Assembly (NCBI GenBank): GCA_964502635.1
Contig: CAZCXI010000003.1
Location: 1-53,991, forward strand
Length of the DNA: 53,991 nt
DNA from: C00003060 sp964502635
GTDB lineage: Bacteria > Desulfobacterota > Desulfobacteria > Desulfobacterales > C00003060
Direction of reading: 5' to 3'
In this document: positions 32,420-41,814 of the stretch, piece by piece
Layout: each line of letters begins with the position of its first letter
How positions within the stretch are numbered: position 1 is the stretch's first letter
Made by a program: the position numbers and the translations under genes
Notes under the pieces: generated by a model
The model's database searches: none
Seen by the model: the letters and a program-made list of their open reading frames with translations, nothing else
Told to the model about the DNA's origin: nothing

Positions 32420-33781
32420 ATGAAACCAGTGAAGGTATTTTTGGACGAGAGTGAGATTCCCAAGCAATGGTACAATATATTGGCTGATATGCCCACGCCC
32501 ATGAGCCCACCTCTCCATCCAGGTACAGGACAACCGGTTGGCCCCGACGATTTGGCACCGGTTTTTCCCATGAACCTGATTGAACAGGAGGTGAGCACGG
32601 AGCGCTGGATCGATATCCCTGAGGAGGTCCTGGAGAAATACCTCCTGTGGCGTCCCACCCCCTTGTACCGGGCACGGAACTTTGAAAAATTGCTCGATGC
32701 TCCTGTTCGGATTTATTATAAAAACGAGGGCGTGAGCCCACCGGGGTCCCACAAGCCCAACACGGCCATTGCCCAGGCCTATTACAATAAGGCCTTCGGC
32801 ATCAAGCGGCTTTCCACAGAAACCGGCGCGGGCCAGTGGGGCAGCGCTTTGAGCATGGCGTGTCAGATGTTTGGCCTTGAGTGCAGGGTATTCATGGTCA
32901 GGGTGAGTTACGACCAGAAGCCTTTCAGGGGGATGATGATGAATGTATGGGGTGCTAATTGCTTCCCGAGCCCGAGCGACAAGACCGAGGCGGGCAGAAA
33001 GATCCTGGCTGAGCACCCTGATTCCCCCGGCAGCCTCGGCATCGCCATCAGCGAGGCGATTGAAGACGCTGTTGGCGACGAGAACGCCCGTTATTCTTTG
33101 GGCAGTGTTCTGAATCATGTCCTGTTGCATCAGACGATCAATGGATTAGAGACTCAAAAACAGCTGAAAAAAATCGGCGTCTATCCTGATGTGGTCATAG
33201 GCTGCACGGGCGGGGGGAGCAACTTCGCCGGGCTTTGCCTTCCGTTTGTGAGGGACAAAATCCACGGAAAGGAGATTTCCATCGTGGCTGCCGAGCCCAC
33301 ATCATGCCCCACCATGACACGGGGCCCTTTTGCCTACGATTTTGGAGACACGGCCCAAACCACACCACTGCTGGCCATGCATACCCTCGGCCACGATTTT
33401 GTGCCCGCCCCGATCCATGCAGGCGGCCTCAGATACCACGGCATGGCACCCATTGTCAGCCACCTGGTCAAAGAGCAGATCATGGAAGCCAGGGCGTATG
33501 ATCAGATCCAGACCTTTAAGGCGGGTGTCCAATGGGCCCGTACGGAAGGCTTCATCTCCGCACCGGAAACCAACCACGCCATTGCTGCGGTTGTTCAAGA
33601 GGCCGAGCGTGCCAAAGAGGAGGGAAAAGAGAAGGTGATCCTCTTCAATTGGAGCGGCCACGGGCTGGTGGATCTTGCGGCCTATGATGCGTATCTTTCG
33701 GGCAAGCTTCATCAGTACGAAATGCCGGAAGAAGAGATTGCCAGGGCCCTCCAAGCCATTGATGGGCTGCCGAAGCCGTAA
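32420..33781 (+). CDS. trpB2: TrpB2-type tryptophan synthase beta-like protein
   Basis: The 453-residue PLP enzyme has the Schiff-base lysine Lys112 in GSHKPNTA, the TETGAGQWGSALS block and the phosphate-binding GCTGGGSNF. Its length and the long N-terminal extension (PLHPGTGQPVGPDDLAPVF) are typical of TrpB2 rather than TrpB1. TrpB2 converts indole and serine to tryptophan, often without TrpA. The ATG 32420 follows AAAGGAGGAAAGGTG. No other trp gene is in this window, so it may serve in indole salvage or a separate trp locus. A small unknown gene follows 46 bases downstream. Confidence 0.93.
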   Translation: MKPVKVFLDESEIPKQWYNILADMPTPMSPPLHPGTGQPVGPDDLAPVFPMNLIEQEVSTERWIDIPEEVLEKYLLWRPTPLYRARNFEKLLDAPVRIYYKNEGVSPPGSHKPNTAIAQAYYNKAFGIKRLSTETGAGQWGSALSMACQMFGLECRVFMVRVSYDQKPFRGMMMNVWGANCFPSPSDKTEAGRKILAEHPDSPGSLGIAISEAIEDAVGDENARYSLGSVLNHVLLHQTINGLETQKQLKKIGVYPDVVIGCTGGGSNFAGLCLPFVRDKIHGKEISIVAAEPTSCPTMTRGPFAYDFGDTAQTTPLLAMHTLGHDFVPAPIHAGGLRYHGMAPIVSHLVKEQIMEARAYDQIQTFKAGVQWARTEGFISAPETNHAIAAVVQEAERAKEEGKEKVILFNWSGHGLVDLAAYDAYLSGKLHQYEMPEEEIARALQAIDGLPKP

Positions 33782-33827
33782 TGAGAGAGTGGCACAAAAA
33801 GACGGTTTTCTAGGAGCTACAGCAGAC

Positions 33828-34118
33828 ATGACAGCCGAAATGTCCACTGACCCGAAAAGGTATGATCATTTAGAGATTAGATGTCCCAGGCTGGGGGGAG
33901 AGGTTCGTTTTTCATACTGTCAAGAGGAGGGAGGCGATCTCCCCTGCCCGCGGGTCATTGTCTGCTGGCAGCCCCATTTTCCTGTGGAAGCCTATCTTAA
34001 GGAAAAACTTACCCCGGCCCAATGGGATCGCTTATTCAATCAAGCCCCTAAACATAAAGTGACCAGCCTCGTTGAGCTTATAGAGGCAGCCAAGAAACGG
34101 AGAGGCCTTTCGGACTGA
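33828..34118 (+). CDS. Small Cys-containing protein of unknown function
   Basis: The 96-residue soluble product has a cysteine cluster (EIRCPRLGGEVRFSYC, then LPCPRVIVCWQ) that could bind zinc. A helical C-terminal half (LKEKLTPAQWDRLFNQAPKH) ends in KKRRGLSD. Similar C..GxxVxFxYC...PC...CW proteins are, from memory, frequent in Desulfobacterota. The start is ATG 33828 behind AGGAG; a GTG at 33789 or the ATG at 33840 is possible. It follows trpB2 closely and may share its transcript. Confidence 0.6.
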   Translation: MTAEMSTDPKRYDHLEIRCPRLGGEVRFSYCQEEGGDLPCPRVIVCWQPHFPVEAYLKEKLTPAQWDRLFNQAPKHKVTSLVELIEAAKKRRGLSD

Positions 34119-34190
34119 CGGCTTTTTCCTCCCTTGCTCCGCATTGCTTGCCCTTCCAGCGGAATTCAGATATTCTGAGAACCTAAATCT

Positions 34191-34379
34191 GATGAACTCG
34201 TAAAAAGTCTTTTGTGAGCGAAATTGAGCATTTTGGGGAGAAAGCACTTGATGTGTTCAGCGTTAAGAAATGCTAACTGTTTGAGGGTCTTAGCCCGAGT
34301 TTTAGCATTTTAGCTGAGCACCTCAAGTGCGCCCAAAATGTTCACGGAGCGAGCAAAAGCGACTTTTTACGAGACCATC
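34191..34379. mobile_element. MITE-like inverted-repeat element, copy B (189 bp)
   Basis: The ends are GATGAACTCGTAAAAAGTC (34191-34209) and GACTTTTTACGAGACCATC (34361-34379), with the same subterminal and core sequence as copy A. The flanks are AAATCT and AAACCT, a nearly perfect 6-base duplication. It lies between the small unknown gene and der. Confidence 0.82.
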
Positions 34380-34480
34380 AAACCTCCGATGGCTAAAAAC
34401 TGAAAATAGAAAGCCTCGTTGCCACGCTTTCGGCTCACGGCTTTGAGCGTGCTGGCAACTTGCAGCCGACCACGGATACC

Positions 34481-35797
34481 ATGAAGCCGATCGTTGCCAT
34501 CGTGGGCCGACCCAACGTGGGCAAGTCCACGCTGTTTAACAGAATGACGCGCTCCCGCAACGCCCTTGTGGATGATTTTCCTGGTGTCACCAGAGACCGG
34601 ATCTACGGAGATGCCCAGTGGGACGAAGTTCCCTTTACCGTGGTGGACACGGGCGGCTTTTCCGAGTTTCATTCAGAGCAATTCGTATCTCTTGTCCAAC
34701 ACCAGGTGATGCAGGCCATAGAGGAAGCGGACGCCATGATCATGCTTTTTGATGGGCGTGAAGGGGTCACCCCGGTGGACACAGACCTCGTTCAACGGCT
34801 TCGTCAATCGGACAAACCGGTCTTTTACGGTGTCAACAAGATTGATGGGCCGAGGCATGAATCCCTTCTCGCTGACTTTTCCGTCCTGGGCGTGGACCCC
34901 CTCTATCCCCTCTCTGCCGAACACCGATATGGCCTGGGCGATTTGATGGACGCCTTGATCGCCGTCTTGCCCCAAACGACGCCCGAGACAACCGCTGATC
35001 GAGTCAGGCTGGCGGTGATCGGCAGACCCAATGTGGGCAAATCCTCCTTCATCAACCGTCTCCTTGGAGACGAGCGGCTTGTGGTGAGTGACCTGCCGGG
35101 CACCACACGCGATGCTGTTGACACGATTTGCAACGTGGATGGCAGGGAATACATTCTGATTGATACAGCCGGCATCCGAAGAAAGAAACGCGTGCGAGAG
35201 AAGCTGGAAAAGTTCTCGGTGATAAAAGCCCTCAAGAGCCTGAATCGATGCCACATCGCGTTGGTGATGATGGATGCCGTTCAAGGGGTGACCGATCAGG
35301 ATGTGCGCATTGCGGGATATGCCTGGGAAAGGGGGCGGGCTTGCATCATTGTCTTGAACAAATGGGATTTGGTGGAAAAGGATGCTACAACGGCCCAGCG
35401 ACATGTGAACGCCGTAAGAGAGCGGCTCAAATTCCTGAGCTTTGCCCCTGTGTGGACCATTTCAGCGTTGACAGGCCAGCGGACATTCAAGATTTTTGAC
35501 TCGGTCAAGACCGTGTACGAGCAATATACCACGCGGGTCAGCACGGGGCGGCTCAACAGGATCTTTGAAAGCATTATTGGTCGACACGAACCGGCCATGC
35601 ACCGAGGCAGGCGCGTAAAATTTTACTACAGCACCCAGACGTCCGTGGCTCCCCCTACGTTTGTTTGCTTTGTCAATTATCCTGAGGGTATTCATTTTTC
35701 TTATGAACGATACATGGTCAACCAGCTTCGACAGGCGCTGGTCCTGGACCAGACGCCGCTGCGCGTCCTGTTTCGAAAACGAGACAAGAAAAGATGA
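34481..35797 (+). CDS. der: GTPase Der, ribosome assembly
   Basis: The 438-residue protein has two tandem G domains: G1 GRPNVGKST (9-17) with DTGG and NKID, and a second GRPNVGKSS (about 177-185) with DTAG and NKWD. A C-terminal KH-like domain (VKFYYSTQTSVAPPTFVCFV) follows. Tandem G domains are unique to Der/EngA, needed for 50S subunit assembly. The ATG at 34481 begins the conserved KPIVAIVGRP; a TTG at 34460 would add seven residues. The ribosome-binding site is poor. The gene is framed by two MITE-like elements. Confidence 0.96.
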   Translation: MKPIVAIVGRPNVGKSTLFNRMTRSRNALVDDFPGVTRDRIYGDAQWDEVPFTVVDTGGFSEFHSEQFVSLVQHQVMQAIEEADAMIMLFDGREGVTPVDTDLVQRLRQSDKPVFYGVNKIDGPRHESLLADFSVLGVDPLYPLSAEHRYGLGDLMDALIAVLPQTTPETTADRVRLAVIGRPNVGKSSFINRLLGDERLVVSDLPGTTRDAVDTICNVDGREYILIDTAGIRRKKRVREKLEKFSVIKALKSLNRCHIALVMMDAVQGVTDQDVRIAGYAWERGRACIIVLNKWDLVEKDATTAQRHVNAVRERLKFLSFAPVWTISALTGQRTFKIFDSVKTVYEQYTTRVSTGRLNRIFESIIGRHEPAMHRGRRVKFYYSTQTSVAPPTFVCFVNYPEGIHFSYERYMVNQLRQALVLDQTPLRVLFRKRDKKR

Positions 35798-35839
35798 TAG
35801 GAAAGATGATGCCAGCCAAAAGGTACCAGAGACAGAATT

Positions 35840-36028
35840 GATGGACTCGCAAAAAGTCGATTTTACTCACTCCGTGAACATTTTGGGGGCCCTTAAGATG
35901 TTCAGCTAAAATGCTAAGACTCGGGCTAACGCCCTCAAACAGTTAGCATTTTTTAACGCTAAACACCTGAAGTGCCTTTCTCCCAAAATGCTCAATATCG
36001 TTCGCAAAATACTTTTTACGAATCTTTC
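35840..36028. mobile_element. MITE-like inverted-repeat element, copy C (inverted orientation)
   Basis: It starts GATGGACTCGCAAAAAGTC and ends ACTTTTTACGAATCTTTC. The core is inverted relative to copies A and B. Perfect 6-base direct repeats AGAATT flank it (35834-35839 and 36029-36034). Confidence 0.85.
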
Positions 36029-36083
36029 AGAATTGACTCTTGTCAGGGATGCGGCCCCGGGCGTCGGATGCTAGTTCTTAACC

Positions 36084-37436
36084 ATGGACCTCTTTGATCA
36101 AGTCGAACAAAAAATGGCAAAGACGGCACGTCCCCTGGCAGAGAGGATGCGGCCCCAAACCCTTGAGACCTTTGTAGGGCAAAGCCATCTCTTTGGCAAA
36201 GACAGCCTGCTGCGTCAGGCCATCAAGGAAGATCAACTGTTTTCCGTCATTTTCTGGGGTCCTCCCGGGTCCGGAAAGACCACCCTTGCCCGGATCATGG
36301 CCCAAGAGACAAAGTCAAACTTCGAAGCCTTCTCGGCCGTACTTTCCGGCGTGAAAGAGATCCGCCAGGTCATTGACAGGGCGACCATAGCCCAGCGGCA
36401 TCATCAAAAGAGAACCGTCCTCTTTGTGGATGAGATCCATCGATTTAACAAGGCCCAGCAGGATGGCTTTCTGCCGCATGTGGAAAGCGGATTGATTACA
36501 CTGATCGGGGCCACCACGGAAAACCCGTCTTTTGAGGTAATTGCGCCACTGCTGTCCAGGGTCCGGGTCATGGTGCTGAAACCGTTGTCACGAGAGGCGT
36601 TATTAACTATTTTGAACCGGGCCCTCGATGACAAGGATAATGGTCTGGGTGGATTGTCGTTCAAGGCTGAACCCGAGGCCCTTGAACACGTTGTCTGGGC
36701 AGCCGATGGCGACGCTCGTGCAGCCCTGAACAATCTGGAGGCGGCGGCCGCTCTTGTCCGGAACAAGAGTGTGCGAGAAAGAAAGATGACCCGGGCCGTG
36801 GTGGAAGCCGCTCTTCAGAAGAAGGCCCTGCGCTACGACAAGACCGGCGAGGAGCATTACAATCTCATATCTGCTTTTCATAAGAGTCTGCGTGGAAGTG
36901 ACCCGGACGCCGCCCTCTACTGGTTGGGTCGCATGCTTGTTGCGGGTGAGGACCCGCTTTATGTGGCTCGCCGCATGGTCAGGTTCGCCTCTGAAGACGT
37001 GGGCAATGCCGATCCAGGGGCCTTGTCTGTGGCGGTCTCTGCCATGCAGGCCTTTCAATTTGTGGGACTTCCGGAAGGAAACCTGGCCCTGGCCCAGGCC
37101 GCTGTCTATCTGGCCACGGCCCCAAAGAGCAATGCCCTTTATGCGGGTTACGGCAAAGTGACGCGAGCGATTCACGAGACAGGGTCACTTGCGGTGCCGC
37201 TGCCCATACGCAACGCACCCACAAAGATGATGAAGGATCTTGGCTACGGCAAGGGTTACAAGTATGCCCACGATTTTCAAGACGCCTATGTGCCCCAGGC
37301 GTATCTACCGGAAGCACTCAGGGGACAGGTCTTCTATGTGCCCACGGAAAGGGGATACGAGAAGACCATCAAGGAAAGGCTTGAGAAGTGGCGTAGGCTT
37401 CGAGAATCGATGCGGTCGAAAGATAAGAAAAGATAG
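36084..37436 (+). CDS. rarA: Replication-associated recombination protein A (RarA/MgsA)
   Basis: The 450-residue AAA+ ATPase has RPQTLETFVGQSHLFG at the N-terminus, Walker A GPPGSGKTT, Walker B FVDEIHRFNKAQQDGFLPHV, sensor-1 GATTENPSF and the RarA C-terminal tetramerisation region (YVPQAYLPEALRGQVFYVPT). It acts at stalled replication forks with SSB and RecA. No clear ribosome-binding site precedes the ATG. MscS follows 132 bases downstream. The family assignment is secure. Confidence 0.95.
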   Translation: MDLFDQVEQKMAKTARPLAERMRPQTLETFVGQSHLFGKDSLLRQAIKEDQLFSVIFWGPPGSGKTTLARIMAQETKSNFEAFSAVLSGVKEIRQVIDRATIAQRHHQKRTVLFVDEIHRFNKAQQDGFLPHVESGLITLIGATTENPSFEVIAPLLSRVRVMVLKPLSREALLTILNRALDDKDNGLGGLSFKAEPEALEHVVWAADGDARAALNNLEAAAALVRNKSVRERKMTRAVVEAALQKKALRYDKTGEEHYNLISAFHKSLRGSDPDAALYWLGRMLVAGEDPLYVARRMVRFASEDVGNADPGALSVAVSAMQAFQFVGLPEGNLALAQAAVYLATAPKSNALYAGYGKVTRAIHETGSLAVPLPIRNAPTKMMKDLGYGKGYKYAHDFQDAYVPQAYLPEALRGQVFYVPTERGYEKTIKERLEKWRRLRESMRSKDKKR

Positions 37437-37568
37437 GTTGCTATCCATAGACTGAAGCAGGAACGCCGCACCACAGGGCATGGAAACCAGGGGCTTGACG
37501 AGCTGGTTGGTCTGCATAGGCTGCAAAATGGACTGTCGTTGTCTCTGTGGGCAGGGGAGGTTTAGGAA

Positions 37569-38717
37569 ATGCTGGATTATCTGAGGCGTGCTTATCAACA
37601 ATTCGGTGCTGGTATCCTCTCCGATTGGCGGGCCTTCTACCCGGTTCTCATCAAAGCGGTTCTTGTGGTGTTAGCCGCAGTCGTGGTTTGGGTTTTTTTT
37701 AAACGGGTCATGAAAAGGGTTCGAAAAAGAGCCTGGAAGTATGAATTTGTCCGTGCGCACGATGAGATCTTCAGCTTGATCCAAAAGGCCGTTTCCTACG
37801 CACTGGTCTTTGTCAGCGGCATCTATATGGTCAATCTGTTCAAGATACCCATTTTGGAAAAGGTCTTTTATGCCGCCCTCATCATCCTTTTGGCCTTGCC
37901 GGTAAAGGATTTTACGTTGCTCGTCCTCGGATATGCCGAGGACAACCTGGTCAAGAAGACCCAAAGCAAGGTGGACGACGTCGTCTTTGACCTTCTGAAC
38001 AAATTTTCGGGCATTATCATCTTTGCCGTTGCCATCTTGCTTGCCCTCGACGTGCTGGGCATTAATGTGGTCCCCTTTGTTGCCGGGGCCGGCGTGGTCG
38101 GTATTGCCGTGGGCTTTGCAGCCAAGGACACCTTGTCGAATCTCATAGCGGGCGTCCTGCTTATCATGGACCGGCCCTTTGAAGTAGGAGACCGGATCGA
38201 GGTATGGTCTGCTCCGAAGAATTCAGCGACCTGGGGGGACGTGATCGATATCGGCCTGCGGGCCACGAAAATCAAGACCACAGACAACATTGTCATTATC
38301 ATTCCCAACAATGAGATTATGATGCGCGATATCGTCAACTATACGACGATCTCAGAGGATATCCGTGTCCGAATTGCCATCGGTGTGTCTTATGATACGG
38401 ACATCAGCAAGGCCAAGGCTGTTATACTGGAGGTTGCCAAGACCCCGGAGTGGGTGGTAAAAGATCCACCGCCCGTCATAGTGGTCAAGGCATTCGGGGA
38501 GTCCTCAGTGGATCTCGAGCTGAGGGTGTGGATCAAGAACGCCAGACGGCGGATACACACCATATCCTACGTCACGGACAAGGTCAAAGAGGCCTTTGAC
38601 AGGGAGGGGATCGAAATCCCATATCCTAAACGGGACATCACCATAACGCACACGGACCAAGAGGAGGTCACCGAGAAAGGGCGGAAAAGGAGGTATCGTG
38701 AGTCAGTCCCCAACTGA
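37569..38717 (+). CDS. MscS-family mechanosensitive channel
   Basis: The 382-residue membrane protein has three or four N-terminal helices and the pore-lining helix GVVGIAVGFAAKDTLSNLIAGV (about 177-198). The cytoplasmic beta domain (DRPFEVGDRIEV...DIGLRATKIKTTDNIVIIIPNNEI) and the C-terminal alpha/beta domain follow. It is longer than E. coli MscS (286) but typical of YbdG/MscS-like channels. GGGGAGGTTTAGGAA precedes the ATG. The last 20 bases overlap the next gene, so they are co-expressed. Confidence 0.92.
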   Translation: MLDYLRRAYQQFGAGILSDWRAFYPVLIKAVLVVLAAVVVWVFFKRVMKRVRKRAWKYEFVRAHDEIFSLIQKAVSYALVFVSGIYMVNLFKIPILEKVFYAALIILLALPVKDFTLLVLGYAEDNLVKKTQSKVDDVVFDLLNKFSGIIIFAVAILLALDVLGINVVPFVAGAGVVGIAVGFAAKDTLSNLIAGVLLIMDRPFEVGDRIEVWSAPKNSATWGDVIDIGLRATKIKTTDNIVIIIPNNEIMMRDIVNYTTISEDIRVRIAIGVSYDTDISKAKAVILEVAKTPEWVVKDPPPVIVVKAFGESSVDLELRVWIKNARRRIHTISYVTDKVKEAFDREGIEIPYPKRDITITHTDQEEVTEKGRKRRYRESVPN

Positions 38718-39624
38718 TAAGAATGGAGAGGATGACATTTCTTTGGACAGGGATATCCAGATCAACGGAGAACATCCTGATTCCTTGTATGAAGACGAAG
38801 TGCGGGATTTGCGGCGGGATTCGGACATTCACAGATTGAGTCGTCGAGTCACGATCCTGTTCGTATTGATTCCGTGCCTGCTATGCGCCATTTTTGTATT
38901 TGGCTATCTGCAAGTTCGGAAAAGGTTGAGCCAGCTGCAGACTGCGGGATCTAGGGAGGTGCAAACGCTGTCTAAAGATATTCTCAATAAGGCGGCGTCT
39001 CTATCAGACCAGTATGTGAAGCTTGAAAAGACGTCGGCTGCGATCCAGGATCGCGTGGAAAAGGTGGAAGGGAACGTCAAGAAGTTAAACACATCAAAAG
39101 CAGATAAGAAGGCCTCAGAAATGGCCGACAAGAAACGTTCTGCAGAGGTTGCCAAGACTTTTGCAGCGTTGCAAGAAGATGTGGCTCAGCAGAAGGCCTC
39201 TCTTGATGCGTTAGTAAAAGATCTGAACCAAAGACTGGATGATACGCTCACGGCTCTGCGCACCGATCTCAAAGCGCAGAAAAAGGAAATAGCCAAGGCT
39301 GTTCAAGTCACCAAGAATATACAGAATAAAGCCCAAGAGCAAGAATCAGCGATCAGGCGTCTGTCAGAGGGCAAGGTGGACAAAGAAGCATTGCAGAGTT
39401 TCCTTGAGAACGACCGGGTGAGAATGGCCCTATTAGAGAAGAGAATAAAGACTCTTGTGGAAGAGGTCTTGTGGTTGGAAAATCGACTTAAAATGACTGG
39501 GAAAATGGGTGAAACTCTTGAAACCCCAAGCCCCAAACCGGACGAACCACCTGTGGCAGGAACCACGGGCACCTCGCCCCCTCCGGAAGCCGGCAAGATC
39601 ATAGAACAGGAGATCAGCAAATAG
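38698..39624 (+). CDS. Membrane-anchored coiled-coil protein
   Basis: The 308-residue protein has an acidic N-terminus, one transmembrane helix (about 52-71, ILFVLIPCLLCAIFVFGYLQ) and about 200 residues of heptad-patterned, Ala/Lys/Gln-rich coiled coil. The C-terminus is Pro-rich. The GTG start (38698) lies within the last codons of the mscS-like gene, with AAAGGAGGT upstream, so translation is coupled. It may scaffold or regulate the channel; nothing in the sequence says how. Confidence 0.75.
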   Translation: MSQSPTDKNGEDDISLDRDIQINGEHPDSLYEDEVRDLRRDSDIHRLSRRVTILFVLIPCLLCAIFVFGYLQVRKRLSQLQTAGSREVQTLSKDILNKAASLSDQYVKLEKTSAAIQDRVEKVEGNVKKLNTSKADKKASEMADKKRSAEVAKTFAALQEDVAQQKASLDALVKDLNQRLDDTLTALRTDLKAQKKEIAKAVQVTKNIQNKAQEQESAIRRLSEGKVDKEALQSFLENDRVRMALLEKRIKTLVEEVLWLENRLKMTGKMGETLETPSPKPDEPPVAGTTGTSPPPEAGKIIEQEISK

Positions 39625-39980
39625 AAGATGGTCGAGACGACTGCCCTCCAGACGAGCCCTTTGCATAACCTCGTCTCGCTCTTTGGCCTTTGAAATCCCT
39701 TCTTACTTATTCCTGTGAACCCCTTAACCCATCTACGAACCAATGGGTTTGAGGGGCATCATGAAGCTGAGGGCAAGAATCCCTTCTAGAAATGATGCAC
39801 CCACCGCAGATTCAACCGGTACCCTTCCGGTCGATTCTCAGCTTAATGCGTACGCTCAATTTCTCGCTCAATTAAGGCGGAAGTTATCTATCTTTAGCAG
39901 TCCCCCGGCAGAGGTGGTGGTTTACCCGTGATTATTAGCATCAAAGGGAGACGGCAGCAGTGAGTTTACCCTCAAACGAA
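39625..39980. other. Intergenic stretch, no gene seen
   Basis: 356 bases between convergent genes. A 62-codon frame at 39743-39931 has no supporting features. Confidence 0.45.
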
Positions 39981-40895
39981 TCAGAAGATCTTTGTGAGAA
40001 TTAGCCATGTTCTGTTCCCTTCTGGGCGACCTAGCGGGAGCGGTGTAACGCCTCCGCCTTCAGTCGAGAACTCAAACTCGGACCTGAGAGAAACAAAAAG
40101 CTTCATAGGTGGAATAAACACGGATACTTCTGGCCCAATTGCGTAACCGCGGTCTTTATCAGAACTCGATCCGCTTCCACTGTCTTCAGTGACCTGCCAT
40201 TGGCAATACCCGACCACACCAACATCCCAAACCTGTGCAAGTGTCTTGGCGACTCCCCACTCAAAATGGAAGTCGTCACCAGGCTCTATATTCGTATCAT
40301 CATAGTCACTGTGGTGAATTTCATACCGGCCAAGTATTGATGCCGACCATGTTTTTGCTTCATCAAAATAATAGGTTCCGCCCAAAGTGAACATCGTCGT
40401 GTACATATTTTCACCGGGATCAGCAGGCTCGTCATCATCGCCCGTCGGCAGAAAAAGGGCAACGGCTGTTGATGCGTCATAACGTGAGCCGTGCCAGGCC
40501 AAAACAAAGGGCTCGACTATAATATCTCCAAGATTCCACTGGCTATCGTCATAATTTAATGCTCCTACTTTAATGTCTTTATACCAAATCGGAATAAAAA
40601 GGTCGGCACCATAATTGGCCCCAAACAATTTGATGTCCTTAGATATCCAAAGGAATCTATGCGCGTTTACGAACATCTTGGCATCAAAATCAACGGGTAC
40701 TTCATCTCCGTCCGGGTCCATGACTTCATCGGCGGTAACATAAGCATTATACATCTTGTAATAAAAACCGGGTGGTGGCAAAGTTGCACATTTAAGTCCT
40801 TCAGCACCATTCGGATAGGATTCACCAAAAGCAACCCCAAACACGACTCCCACCAGACCTAAACTGATGAATGCTACGCTGATAAACTTTTTCAT
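39981..40895 (-). CDS. Outer-membrane transporter-like protein (phenol-degradation MetA/SphA family)
   Basis: The 304-residue protein has a signal peptide (FISVAFISLGLVGVVFGVAF then GES). A beta-barrel-like pattern ends in a C-terminal Phe (NRTWLILTKIF). The region GAEGLKCATLPPPGFYYKMY right after the signal peptide is the hallmark of the Phenol_MetA_deg/SphA family. These are outer-membrane barrels thought to admit hydrophobic compounds. GGAGGGG precedes the ATG at 40895. It is the only gene here that hints at uptake of aromatics or lipids, and its substrate is unknown. Confidence 0.85.
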   Translation of the reverse strand: MKKFISVAFISLGLVGVVFGVAFGESYPNGAEGLKCATLPPPGFYYKMYNAYVTADEVMDPDGDEVPVDFDAKMFVNAHRFLWISKDIKLFGANYGADLFIPIWYKDIKVGALNYDDSQWNLGDIIVEPFVLAWHGSRYDASTAVALFLPTGDDDEPADPGENMYTTMFTLGGTYYFDEAKTWSASILGRYEIHHSDYDDTNIEPGDDFHFEWGVAKTLAQVWDVGVVGYCQWQVTEDSGSGSSSDKDRGYAIGPEVSVFIPPMKLFVSLRSEFEFSTEGGGVTPLPLGRPEGNRTWLILTKIF

Positions 40896-41285
40896 ACAAT
40901 CCCCTCCTCTTAGTTAAATGATAAGTCAAATATTTTAGCTCATAGCAGCGCGCTATAAGCTATTATGAGCTCAGAGCTATCAGGGCTGACCCTCCCTGTT
41001 TAGATTGAGCTGTGACCCATCCTTTACACCCTTGTAGACGAACGCACTCCCTGCTTCTGCGGCGCAAGATCGAACCAAAAGTTTGGCTGGACGAAACCGC
41101 TGGTTGCAGAAAATACAGGAAATGTTTGGGGGCCTTTAACACCATCAGCCGGGTTCTGTCAAGACACGATATGAAATTTTGACGGGAAGACAAATAGTTG
41201 ATGGGGGGCACCGCTCTTGAGACCGGATGGACGCCATGCTCGGCATGACAGACGGACCGTCGATGCGTTTGTCCACGCCAGGAAA
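40896..41285. other. Intergenic stretch with small inverted repeats
   Basis: No gene was seen in 390 bases. Near 40939-40972 the sequence AGCTCATAGCAGCGCGCTAT and TATGAGCT form a compact set of inverted repeats upstream of the outer-membrane protein gene, perhaps a regulatory or terminator structure. Confidence 0.4.
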
Positions 41286-41774
41286 TCACAGGAACAAGGC
41301 TATCAGACTCAGGGCTATACCAGACCAAAAAATGCCGTCTTTCCAGGCCAGGAATTTGCTGGTCAGATAGGCTTTTTCGATCTTTGACTTCAACCCGAAG
41401 AACTTCGCGCTCAGGGGGGGCTCATTGGACAAAGACACCTCTAACTCAAGATATGGATCCCACTGCGCACCTTCGGGCGTCTCTACCACGTCCACTCCCT
41501 GACTCAAGGTCTTGATGCCTGTGATTTCGCGACTTATCGTCGCCTCAAAGTACCCCTTGAGTATCTCGGAAATCTCCCGGAACCCGTCATCCTTTTGTTT
41601 TAGAACAGCGTTTTTTTCCTGTATGCGTTTGAGTGCGGACACTGCCGTTGCGTACTTTGGGGCAACAATCCGGTAAACCCATGGATGACGATCCGCATTG
41701 CCGAGCACCCATCCGACGATGATCAGACATACCCCCAGTACCCCAACGTAATGCTTGACCTTGAATCGTATCAT
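41286..41774 (-). CDS. Small membrane protein of unknown function
   Basis: The 162-residue product has an N-terminal transmembrane helix (VGVLGVCLIIVGWVLG) and a C-terminal one (IFWSGIALSLIALFL). A periplasmic or cytoplasmic domain of about 110 residues lies between (KRIQEKNAVLKQKDDGFREI; PYLELEVSLSNEPPL). No family is recognised. It begins 40 bases downstream of the AIM24-type gene on the same strand, so they are probably co-transcribed. Confidence 0.65.
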   Translation of the reverse strand: MIRFKVKHYVGVLGVCLIIVGWVLGNADRHPWVYRIVAPKYATAVSALKRIQEKNAVLKQKDDGFREISEILKGYFEATISREITGIKTLSQGVDVVETPEGAQWDPYLELEVSLSNEPPLSAKFFGLKSKIEKAYLTSKFLAWKDGIFWSGIALSLIALFL

Positions 41775-41814
41775 TCTGATCTCCTATGCAGACGGCTTTT
41801 TAGGATCAGGACTC

